Below the pieces are notes generated by a model that saw only the letters and a list, made by a program, of their open reading frames with translations, had not been told where the DNA came from and searched no databases. A DNA stretch of 64,000 nucleotides from Zhengitettix transpicula (lineage: Eukaryota; Arthropoda; Insecta; Orthoptera; Tetrigidae): positions 23,400,501 through 23,464,500 of the forward strand of contig CM073595.1 of assembly GCA_037074705.1 (NCBI GenBank), in the 5' to 3' direction. Below are positions 56,101 through 64,000 of this stretch, in pieces. The number at the start of each line of letters is the position of its first letter. The first letter of the stretch is position 1. A program made the translations under genes and the position numbers.

Positions 56101-59100
56101 CGTCGCAAATACAATTGTTTACTCGGTTAGAAGCCCGAGAAGACTTTATTTTAGTTCCCATCATTAATAATATTTATCATTAATATCATATATAAATATT
56201 TGCAGCCAAAAAAAAGTCAGAATAAAATATTTACGTTTTCTACATAGGAAACAACGTTTCTTCCTTACATTTCACATTATGGTGCGCCTTTAGTTTTCAA
56301 TTTGTATACAAAATATTTTTATAACTTTTGCCTAAATTACTGCCTGGAAACATGGAAACGTGGCTTGCCGGGGTCGAGCAGCAGACAGAAGACAATGACG
56401 GGGTGGATTGGGAAAATCCGCAAATCCCGCAAACAAGGTCATGGTCGGCCAAGAAAGGGGTAGACGACCGGGAAAGTATGGCCCTAAAATAGATTGAAGT
56501 GAGTCACGTGTGGACAAGGACCAACCAGGAGATAGGGATTTTGAGGACGGAGAGAGAGAAGTCTGCGAACACGAGAGGAAGATCGATCTGGACCGTCGGT
56601 GAGAGCAGTATAGGAACACGTGGAGATCGATCTGGACCGTCGGTGAGAGCAGTCAGAGAGAGTTGATCCTGGACCATTTTGGTTTGCACGTGGGTCTCCG
56701 GTCGTCTACTGCTGCTGCTGCAGAGAGAGCGTCACCAACGGGAATCGACCCTGTCCGAGCTGCAGACCTGGTAAGTCGCATTCCATGCTTCCAGGTATCG
56801 CGTCGGTTTGCCACAAAGATAACCACGGTTAATCTTGAGAAAGGGGTGGTACATGCATCCCTGGCAAGGCTGGAGAGCTTTTCGTTTTATATAAATTCTG
56901 ATAAAATGAATTCTTGTTTTTTTTATTAACTAAAAATTGTATTTCCTTTCCTGCGGGTGAATAATTTCTTGCAGGTGGCGCCCAACAAACCGCATACCAT
57001 TAGTTAATTTGACCTTAAGCCCACCACAACATCTTCAGGTATTAATTAAGAGAGATCTCAGGGCTGCATGCCAACGAATACTCTAGTAAGGACGAAACGT
57101 GTTTGACTATGAAGAATTGTAATTTCTTTATTAAATATTTTATTTTGATTTATAGTGTTTAAAGACAAACCGTTAATTTTCTTATGACAAATCTTAAGCT
57201 ATATACTTATCGACTAGTGTCTATCCATTTTTTACACTTCACTCATGCACTGTACTCTCATTTTATACACTACACATAACACAAGATCAGCTGCTTTTAT
57301 TATTTTCAAACGAGGTGTTGATTGTCCAGATTGTCGGGCCACGCGATTGACGAGGAGGTGACCCTCATGATTCCCAGCATACATTTTCATGCCTTCCTTA
57401 TTGATTGGAAAACGGAGATCTCTATGAAACTGGCTTATAAATATTTATATGATAGTTTCCAGAATGTCAGATAATTTTCAGTTCAATTATTATTAAATAC
57501 TCATATCGTTAATATGGCTTAAAAAAACCTTTATATATCCTGATTTCTATTTTCTCCTCCATGTGACGGAGCTCAGAATAATTTGTTGTAGCACCTTAGG
57601 TCAACTAATGAACAGCTGGCAAGCAAGAATTATTAGAGTGGCTTCTCTCTCAGCCAGTGATCAAGTTTTTTATTTTCGGAATCTCCTTCCTTTTGTTTGT
57701 GTAGGTTTGTGGCTGTATTTTCGCCGTTTACTTTTCCGGGCTTGCTTTTCCAGAGCTGATTGTTCCGTGACCACTTCATTCCTCCCATATCAGAGAGTCA
57801 GATCAAATGGTGATCTTGACAATGCTGGCTAGCTCTTAAGGTGGTCTCTGTTTTCGTCATCTGGTGTTCGGGCGTTTACCGGTGTATTTGTCGTTGTGTG
57901 TGCATTGCGGTCTCTAGCGCACCGTCATTAAGCGTCAATCAGTGATTGGGAATATTCATGAAAGTATTATGGATGCATGAGGCAATTTTTTTAAGTGGAA
58001 AGAGGTTTTATGTTTGAGTACGTTGCATCGGTCCAGATCATGCACCGTGTGCCCCAGATTGTATTATAAAAAACCACTCAATGTTCCGATGCAAATCTCT
58101 TATCCATTCATATGTACGTACAACAGGACAGAAAGAACGGGACTTATTTTTGGTTCAATTTTCGTCAATGTGGGTTATTTGAAATTAACTATTTGTCTGT
58201 GAGCTGTTTTTGATTTTAAAGAGAGATGGCACTCGAGACAATGGTTGTTCTTGCCTGCGGACAGGTAACTATAATCGAGTTGTGTTTCAGGTTGGTCGCA
58301 CGGCGCTGCACGAAGCAGCTGGTGGAAGACTGGAGGAGGCTCTCAAGGCCCTGGTCAACGAGTACTGCTCCGCGGTGGACGTGCTGGACACGGATGAAGA
58401 GTCGGCGCTACTCACGGCCACCAGGGCCCGCTGGTTGCAGGGTGTCAGCATACTCTTGGAGGCGGGGGCGGACGTATCCGTCAGGACCCGAGACGGCGCC
58501 ACCGTGCTTCACTTGGCAGCAGAGAACGGCGACGCGTACATGCTCGAACAGTTCCTGTACATAGATGAGATCGCGCAGGCGAGCATAATTTATATTAGAG
58601 ACATATTACTGCTGAATAATAAAATCGGTCAGGGTTACCCCAATCCGCGATTGAGAGGAGCACGTAACCGAAGCATTCCACAAATTTGATTTTAAAGCTC
58701 TGGAGAATGGTACGAAAACCATTGATAGGATTTCTGTCGTTTCGGTGAACAAACAAACATCAAACATTCAGACAAACTGCTCCTTCTGACACGAGGCCTT
58801 GATTGCACCGCTGCACTAGTATTCCGTTCCCTTAGAAAAACATTTCGAATTAAACCTATTAATACAATGACATCTTCATTGATCCGATTTTTGTTCTATA
58901 ATATTGATTTTTTTAAAAGAAAAAAACCAGAGAACCCAGTTGATACAGTAGCGATTTACGCTGCCTTGGTAGCTTTTCCGATTGGGAAGTGAAGTGGTTC
59001 CATGATCCTCTAAGCGAAATGGATACTAAAATTATCTGCTAGGTTGGATAATGTTAATAGTCTCAGGTAAAAACGGTTTATAATTCTGTGATAGGTAAAT

Positions 59101-60489
59101 CAAGACCGGGCATCACGATTTTAGTCTTCAACTGGAGGTGACGACGTCAGAAATGATTAACCAGGGTCCACTATATGCCGTTGAGCTCGTTTTTGAAACC
59201 ACAGGCGTGTACAATGGCTTAATTTCGTTGAGAGACGTATAGAATAAATTTATGTAGTAAAGTTTTCAGGGATCGATGTGCTGCTCGAAGAAAATTCTTG
59301 CATTACTGCGAAAACTGCGTTTTACGAAATTTTCTTTCCTTAATAGAATTTAATAGAAATAACGTAACATAGGTATTTGATGTAGGATTTTTTAAAATAG
59401 AAATTGAACTGAGGTAGAAGGTTTTGAATTACCTTACAGAGTTATTAAATGTTATTAAGCACGATTTAGTTTCGTGAGGTAATTATTGTAAATGCTGCCA
59501 ATTAGGGCAGAATTTCGGTAAAATTTCATCTGACGCATAATTTAATTACGGTGTCGTTTACAGTTGGTGAACGTACGCGACGGGGCCGGCGCGACGCCTC
59601 TGCACAGGGCGGTCCAGACGGGCGGCGCGGCCTCCGTCGCGAGGCTTCTTCGTGCGGGGGCGGACGTGACCGCGAAGCTGCCTGGGGACGAGGGCGTCCT
59701 CCACGTGGCCGCCAGGCGTTGCGACGCTGAGCTGCTGCGGCTCTTGATGGCGCGGGATCGGAAGCTACGAAGACGACAGGTGGATTTGCTGGACTCGCTT
59801 CCCACGTCGGGGTTGGGCGCGCTGCACGTGGCGGCCATGTTGGGTGACGTGCAGAGCTTAACAGCGCTGCTGGAGGGTGGCGGCGACGGAGCGTTGCGGA
59901 CGTCGGAGTTGCCCCACAGGTCCGCCACGGCGCTGCATCTCGCCGCCGCCGGCAACCACGACGCCGCCCTCGCGCAGCTGCTTGCCCACGAACCTCAACT
60001 CATACAAGTATATGCAAATCATTATTACATTCCATCCATTTAAATAAAATAGTACTGTACATTATCTAGAATCGATTTTAGCGTAAGCCGACGTCATCTA
60101 AATTCTTCTTTCTGTCAGGTTAAATCCGTTCCGATTTTTTTACATCTTTGTTACAGAGATACGTAACAATGTTCTAAGCGAAATAAACCTTTCTTCCACC
60201 ATATTAAGCCTAAACGGCGAACTTCCTAAAATCTTGATTTTAAATACCTGCGCATTGATATTGTACTTTTAACAGTTAAACGGATGTACGGGTTTACCCT
60301 GAGGTGGTAAATAACTTTGGCGGTCACCTTAAATATTTAGCCATTTATTCACTGATTTGTATTAATTTCTAATATATATATACTTAATTATACATACTAC
60401 TATGATTTTTAAAAACTGAATTTTGTTTTATGTTTTTAATATTATAATGAAATTACTACAATTAAATGCTCTATTTTATATTGTACATG

Positions 60490-60534
<45 letters not shown>

Positions 60535-63202
60535 TGTATATTTAAACTTTAGGTTTCAACCTATAAATTTTATATCTCGCAGAAGAAGATGATTATGGCG
60601 TATGGCCGAAATCTCTTTCGACAGCTAAATTAAATAAACAATTATAATAATCTGACATATTTTAAAATAAATATTAAAAACACAAGCTTAAAAGACAGAA
60701 AAATTTAATATCAAATTTAAAACATAATATTTAATAAACACAACGTTTCATCTCTGATTCTGACCTCTCCAGGTGTGCAATTAAAATTAAATTCAGTTAC
60801 AATTTGTTCTACGAAAATTTAGATTAAAAATTTCTAAACTTATTATAATAAAATTTAGCTTAAAATATTTTTTATTTATTATATGAAAATGTATTTTAAC
60901 AAATTTCTAATTTTTCTTATAATTAATTTTAACTAAATTTAATTGTAAGTGTAAACGCGAAGAATAACCCAATCAGTGATGAAACTTTGTGTTTGTTTAA
61001 AATATTATGTTTTAATTTTGATAGTAAATTTTTCCGACTAATAGGCTAGTGTTTTAACACTTAAATTAAATAAACGCTTGAAGAAAGTACGTGTTTAATC
61101 TGTGACTGATTTAAACCCGGGGTTTCAATTTTAGTCCACAGTTTGAAAAAGATAAAGCCAAAAATTCAGTCTACCAAATCTATATTTATTTTAAATTTTA
61201 AGGGGCCTGTTATTAGTAGGCAAGCAAAAGCTTGAATGTCTAAATTGGCTAGGAGATATATGTATAATAATTTTATAAATAGAATCAACAAGTAACAAGA
61301 AGTGGTAACTTATCTTTATACTGGAACAATGAGTTCTAAGTAATTGGTTAAAGAAAAAAATACCAAACCGTACTCTTTCAAAAGAACACATTGTAGACAA
61401 TTATTTAAGGTAATTGATGTTACATAAATAAATTTTGAGTAGAATTACACTCAAATTTTTTTGTGGCTGATATTAATAACAGAATTTAGCAATGAATAAA
61501 AATGCATTCAACAGCTGACGAAGTCATAAACATAGGACGGAACGTTGTGTAGTTACATTTTTGTCAGCTGCTTTATTATTTTTCTATGACTTGTGGTCGA
61601 TTTATTTATTTATTGTAAAATTGAAATGTGTCTGTTAAGAATAAGAATTATGCTTCTAGTTTTATTACTGTTTAGTCAGCATCATGCAGACGCAGGAAGC
61701 CATAGGTAAGCTCTAGACTCCCTGGTCTGGGGTGAACCGAGTAGGTCCGTATATGTAAGGGTTGCTAATGATCTAGCCTAATTCCGTTACTCTCTGTTCG
61801 GAACGTCGGTCTATCACTCCTCCCTCTCCTTGAATTAATTTTCTACCTTGTCTAATCCGTATTTATTTCTTTAACATTTTTATTTCAAATCTGGTTATGA
61901 TTTGACATCCTAGAAATATTATCATGCAATTTTCATCACGTGAGCCGAGCGCTTGTTTCACATTTCCCGCGCTCCTAATTAGGTCAGCTAATAATGATTG
62001 CTGTTGTGAAGGTGTGTCAGCGTCCTCTTCAACGTAATAATTAAATTTCAGCTGATACAAGATACTTGACTATATGGCTCGCGACTACCCGACCTAGTTA
62101 GGAAAATATAATCCGTTATAAAAATAAGGATGTACAATTCTTCGTTCTGTGTAAATAACACAAGCTGAGACGTGTAAACGCAAATTTTCCCGACCCTGCT
62201 ACCTATTCCTCACTTTTGTTAGTTGTATGTCGGGTATTAACAACTACGGAATAAGTTTGTCACTTTACAGTATTTATGAAGTACTGGTCTATACTAAGAT
62301 AGCAGGAAATATGGATCAGAGCTCTCGGTTGTATAGTTGGAGGAGGAACTGAGTATTGACTCAACCAGTATTTTTTATCGCTGTTTGTCCTTCCACCACC
62401 TTTGGCTGGATAGTCGAGATTTATAACTCGATAGGTGTAGTAAGACGTGTGAACGTAAGATTCCCAGAAGTTGGGGTAGGCCGGAGCTCATTTCATCACG
62501 AGCCTTTGTGCGGCAACTTGGTAGTGTAAAAACTAATCTGAAAACATTGACGCAAGGAAATATGTTGTACTCAGTTCAGGATATTAAAACTATAAAAATC
62601 ATCCATAAACGTTAAGAGATTGCGAGTACAGGGGCACTGCTGTCTGTATACCCCGTTCGTAAGAATATAATGAATGATTTTAAGAACGATTGTGGAGTTG
62701 CTCCCTCTGGACTACAATGATCCCTTCTTTCACTGCGCGTATGGCAGGACTTCTGAAACCTCTCCAGCTTTACAGTTTAGAACTCATTTAATATTTTGTG
62801 GTTCTTCAGTTGCCTATTACTCGTAAGCGAACGTAATAAAAGTGGATTTTAATGCCGTTTGGGGAAACATTTAAGCATAGGACAATCATTCGATGTAATC
62901 TTCTATACTACTACGGAGAAGACGTAATGCACAATGAACAGGAGCCATACTTGCGTGTTGAGGCTAGGGATGCGGATGGGAATAGTCCTCTGCACGTGGC
63001 GACGTCCTGTGGGTCCAGGGAGTGCATCCGGAGGCTCCTATCCCAGGGCGCCGACCTCGCCGCAGAGTCCGCGTCTGGCACCACGGCCGTGCAGCTGCTT
63101 ATCCGAGGGACGTCACGTCCTCTGCAGCTCCTCACGGAAGTCCTCGACTCAGCCATCACTATCAACGACAGAGGAATAGACGACAAAGACTGCATACTAA
63201 CG
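46690..63202 (+). CDS. TRPA-family channel, N-terminal ankyrin half (7 exons, runs off the right edge)
   Basis: Seven exons join in one frame of about 714 codons. The first ~165 residues are unique and end in an Arg-rich helix. From about 166 onward the protein is a stack of ankyrin repeats, with repeated T-P-L-H-x-A, L-L-x-A-G-A and A-L-H-V-A-A signatures. After the last clear repeat comes L-T-E-V-L-D-S-A-I-T-I-N-D-R-G-I-D-D-K-D-C-I-L-T. That resembles the segment linking ankyrin repeats to the first membrane helix in TRPA channels (L-D-S-x-I...C-x-[IL]-T-L-D-F). TRPA channels are tetrameric cation channels for heat, irritants or mechanical stimuli. No membrane helix is inside the window, so a non-channel ankyrin protein remains possible, and I cannot choose between TRPA1, painless, pyrexia, water witch and TRPA5 types. 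Exons 5-7 are strikingly GC-rich compared with the flanking introns. Confidence 0.72.
47630..48690 (-). mobile_element. Jockey-like LINE reverse transcriptase relic
   Basis: Minus strand in order: QFGFRKRDQSHRIINTINKK, VPQGSVLGTLLCLIYTSN, LLFKWIYKWKIQINEMKPVK with VTFTTRR, and SEILRSITNAPWFGSNFTLH with NDL. These match jockey-clade RT: the QFGFR.. motif, the [GR]VPQGSVLGP block, the K.W..KIN..K....FT.RR block, and the SK.LR.I..APW...N..LH.DL block. Stops and frameshifts throughout; the catalytic aspartate box was not recognised. Confidence 0.82.
49620..50210 (-). mobile_element. LINE relic, C-terminal zinc-finger part
   Basis: Minus 49878-49651 reads LNGHGCFKSYLHRFKKVDNR followed by NCNFCNHINDDGEHPLFHCD, a C-x2-C-x8-H-x4-C finger. 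This L-T-G-H-G-x-F...C-x2-C...H-x4-C arrangement is the usual C-terminus of R1/I-type non-LTR retrotransposons. Upstream minus sequence (50210-49880) is less clear. It is a different lineage from the relic at 47630-48690. Confidence 0.75.
50675..50966 (+). CDS. TRPA-like gene exon 2 (ankyrin repeats)
   Basis: Acceptor CATTTCAG; the frame continues from exon 1 (AG + A = Arg): YLSAGASPNATYSHSQ, then MLTLLLHRGCVVDVVDVFNQ, TPVHWAAWAGSAVCLQLLLK. Two to three ankyrin repeats. I used the phase-0 donor GAG|GTAAAA. The last ~25 codons (to HDLEHKE) look less like ankyrin sequence, so an earlier donor is possible. Confidence 0.8.
51994..52529. mobile_element. Foldback made of two mariner 3' ends
   Basis: The ends AGGGGTGATCATAAACTAAG and CTTAGTTTATGATCACCCCT are exact inverted repeats extending about 26 bp. 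The minus strand (52204-51994) reads KCLNQYGDYVEK near its end. The plus strand (52237-52440) reads DLPPYSPDLTPSDFHLF, the mariner D-x-A/P-P-Y-S-P-D-L block, and then a second degraded copy of the same C-terminal region. So two transposase C-terminal halves face outward, joined head to head. No intact transposase. Confidence 0.82.
53225..53705. other. GC-rich insert of unknown nature
   Basis: About 0.48 kb much richer in GC than its surroundings, with sharp edges (AGCTAGCCGGGCAAAACAGT to CAACCCTTGCTAGTATC). A 71-codon frame (53389-53604) has no known motif. Possibly a SINE or retroposed sequence; no terminal repeats or target duplication were identified. Confidence 0.35.
54101..54288 (+). CDS. 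TRPA-like gene exon 3 (ankyrin repeat)
   Basis: Acceptor TTCTCCAG, phase 0: FPVLPPGSTPLHAACQKLHA, DCVKVLLKAGAKVKCADESG, LTPLDTAGELVPQESNSSDL. I chose the donor CAAAG|GTTCGC because it leaves two bases, as exon 4 needs. The stronger-looking GTGAGT at 54243 leaves one base and would break the frame. Confidence 0.75.
55114..55285 (+). CDS. TRPA-like gene exon 4 (ankyrin repeats)
   Basis: Acceptor GAATTGCAG, or 6 bases further at GTTCAG (both in frame). Encodes VVETMLGAGARPKRFWSSQD, TVRTSCLHGAVRLQSVVDVK, ALCRAGASVRLRNQ. Donor CAG|GTGAAA, phase 0. Confidence 0.8.
55286..58290. other. Intron 4 of TRPA-like gene
   Basis: 3.0 kb. Contains the GC-rich 56330-57000 stretch (possible LTR remnant) and hammerhead-like half motifs near 56085 and 57090. 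No host exon recognised. Confidence 0.65.
56330..57000 (+). mobile_element. Possible LTR-retroelement remnant with primer-binding site
   Basis: TGGCGCCCAACAAACCG at about 56978-56995 resembles a tRNA-Lys-type primer-binding site, which normally lies just after the 5' LTR of gypsy-like elements. The preceding 0.6 kb is GC-rich and contains GATCGATCTGGACCGTCGGT followed by GAGAGCAGT twice, about 45 bp apart. No gag or pol sequence follows, so only an LTR/leader fragment could remain. Not confirmed as an LTR by a second copy. Confidence 0.35.
58291..58578 (+). CDS. TRPA-like gene exon 5 (ankyrin repeats), GC donor
   Basis: Acceptor TGTTTCAG, phase 0: VGRTALHEAAGGRLEEALKA, LVNEYCSAVDVLDTDEESAL, GVSILLEAGADVSVRTRDGA, TVLHLAAENGDAYMLEQFLY. 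The repeat logically ends at IDEIAQ, and no in-phase GT follows; the sequence there is CAG|GCGAGC, so a GC-AG intron is inferred. Confidence 0.82.
59564..60007 (+). CDS. TRPA-like gene exon 6 (ankyrin repeats)
   Basis: Acceptor CGTTTACAG, phase 0, 148 codons: LVNVRDGAGATPLHRAVQTG, ASVARLLRAGADVTAKLPGD, EGVLHVAARRCDAELLRLLM, GLGALHVAAMLGDVQSLTAL, ATALHLAAAGNHDAALAQLL, ending EPQLIQ with donor GTATAT. About four repeats. Very GC-rich, which leaves a long antisense shadow frame. Confidence 0.88.
60008..62941. other. Intron 6 of TRPA-like gene
   Basis: 2.9 kb, mostly AT-rich, with a (TA)n array at 60488-60532. Degraded hammerhead-like motifs occur near 60580 (plus), 60775-60740 (minus) and 61505-61550 (plus). 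No further exon recognised, although an ankyrin exon could be hidden. Confidence 0.6.
60488..60532. repeat. (TA)n microsatellite
   Basis: Pure TA array of about 40 bp after TGTATGTATA units. Confidence 0.95.
62942..63202 (+). CDS. TRPA-like gene exon 7 (last ankyrin repeat and pre-membrane linker)
   Basis: Acceptor GAACAG (or GTTGAG 21 bases further, also phase 0). Encodes VEARDADGNSPLHVATSCGS, RECIRRLLSQGADLAAESAS, TAVQLLIRGTSRPLQLLTEV, LDSAITINDRGIDDKDCILT. Donor ACG|GTGAGT, phase 0. The tail looks like the TRPA linker before the first membrane helix. Confidence 0.85.
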
Positions 63203-63539
63203 GTGAGTCCGCTTTAACATGCTTTAAAAGAAAAAAAACGGACATGGCTTCGAAGAAGCTTGATCATCAACGTATATGCCATGAATAATCGTTATCACTC
63301 CACGCCAAGGTATTTATTTAAAAATTTATTTTATTTTGAGTAGCATCAACTTCTAGGTCGTTAGTGACTACTTAATACACTTATTTATTTTACATTAATT
63401 ATTACAGGTTCTTTATATTTCACAGTAAAGGTGATTCATTTTCAGGTATTTAATTATTAGTCTTTGGTACTCTGTTGAGTGTAGCACTTCATTGATGTTT
63501 TTACTATCGAGTAGCTGTTTTCTTTCTTGATCGTATTTT
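63203..63539. other. Start of intron 7 of TRPA-like gene
   Basis: AT-rich, no feature recognised before the LINE relic. Confidence 0.6.
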
Positions 63540-63930
63540 GAACATTCACTTATTTATATGTTTAATAACTTGTATAGATCACAATTAGGTGGAAAACTAT
63601 TGTTGATTATGTGGAGGTGTGTCATCTTTGAGTGTTCTGTTATGCTTCTTGATTTTACTACCCGGTCTCTTCGGGTGGCTGTGGGGTCGGTTTTTGTTGC
63701 TTGAAATTCTTTGATTTGTTGGTGGATAATGTTAGCTTTATCTTCTCTTTATTTGTTGTTCCACTGGTGTTGGAGTTTCCTTTCCCCGGGTTTGCACACA
63801 TCTTTATAGGTGTTCGTTGATAGCTTTGTGGCAAGCGTGGCCTTCAGGTCTGCAATATTGTTCCCATGGATTCCTTCATGAGATGTAATCCGTACTACGA
63901 TTACTGTTTTGCCAGTTTTGTGGTATATTT
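63540..63930 (-). mobile_element. LINE relic, RNase H and C-terminal region
   Basis: Minus strand from about 63905: VVRITSHEGIHGNNIADLKA, like the RNase H block W-x-P-[SG]-H-x-G-I-x-G-N-E-x-A-D. It is followed by KSRSITEHSKMTHLHI and FPPNC, like the block R-L-R-[TI]-G-H-[ST]-x-[LM]-T-H...P-P-x-C that follows in I/R1-type LINEs. Frameshifts are present. Confidence 0.6.
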
Positions 63931-64000
63931 CTTAGATTAGCATTGGTAATTCTGAAGACATATCTTTTTTTAGTGATTTCTTGAATAGTACTCAGTGAAT

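Noticed and set aside
59542..59955. 137-codon minus-strand open frame rich in Ser, Ala and Arg
   Set aside because: Antisense shadow created by the GC-rich ankyrin exon 6.

Overview
The window is nuclear DNA from an animal, almost certainly an insect. It is AT-rich, its coding exons are 22-500 bp and separated by introns of hundreds of bases to about 8 kb, and it is full of decayed retroelements. An insect is suggested by UNC79 exon sequence that I judge closer to arthropod than vertebrate forms, by the TRPA-type ankyrin gene, and by mariner, jockey-like and Penelope-like relics. Large introns and many Penelope-like relics would fit a hemimetabolous insect with a big genome, but the species cannot be named from this sequence.

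Left third (983-19837, minus strand): the 5' half of unc-79, a subunit of the NALCN sodium-leak channel complex. Twelve exons were placed by splice signals, matching phase and resemblance to UNC79. They join into one continuous frame of about 612 codons from an ATG at 19837. The rest of the gene lies left of base 1. Its introns hold (TA)n arrays, tRNA-derived SINEs, a decayed copy of one exon, and many copies of a short hairpin-forming repeat.

Middle (19838-46689): no host gene recognised. It holds two broken Penelope-like elements (PLEs: reverse transcriptase plus GIY-YIG endonuclease), foldback and MITE-like elements, two copies of a GC-rich retroposon (one with clear 12-bp target-site duplications), a mariner relic, a tRNA-derived SINE pair, and a 0.35-kb direct repeat pair that brackets the second PLE.

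Right third (46690-63202 and beyond, plus strand): seven exons joining into about 714 codons of a long ankyrin-repeat protein. It is best explained as the cytosolic N-terminal half of a TRPA-family cation channel; the membrane part would lie right of the window. One intron appears to use a GC donor. Its introns carry jockey-like and other LINE relics, a foldback of two mariner 3' ends, and a possible LTR/primer-binding-site remnant.

The most interesting pattern is a recurring RNA-like module resembling a minimal type I hammerhead ribozyme: CTGA(N)GA, one extra base, a stem-loop, GAAA, then a 4-base palindrome (ACGT or AATT) and T, often enclosed by a short outer stem. It occurs in at least three sequence families, near PLE remains and in foldback elements. 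Hammerhead motifs are known in PLE terminal repeats, so the origin is probably not new; the conserved extra base, the sequence variants and the palindromic arrangement deserve testing.
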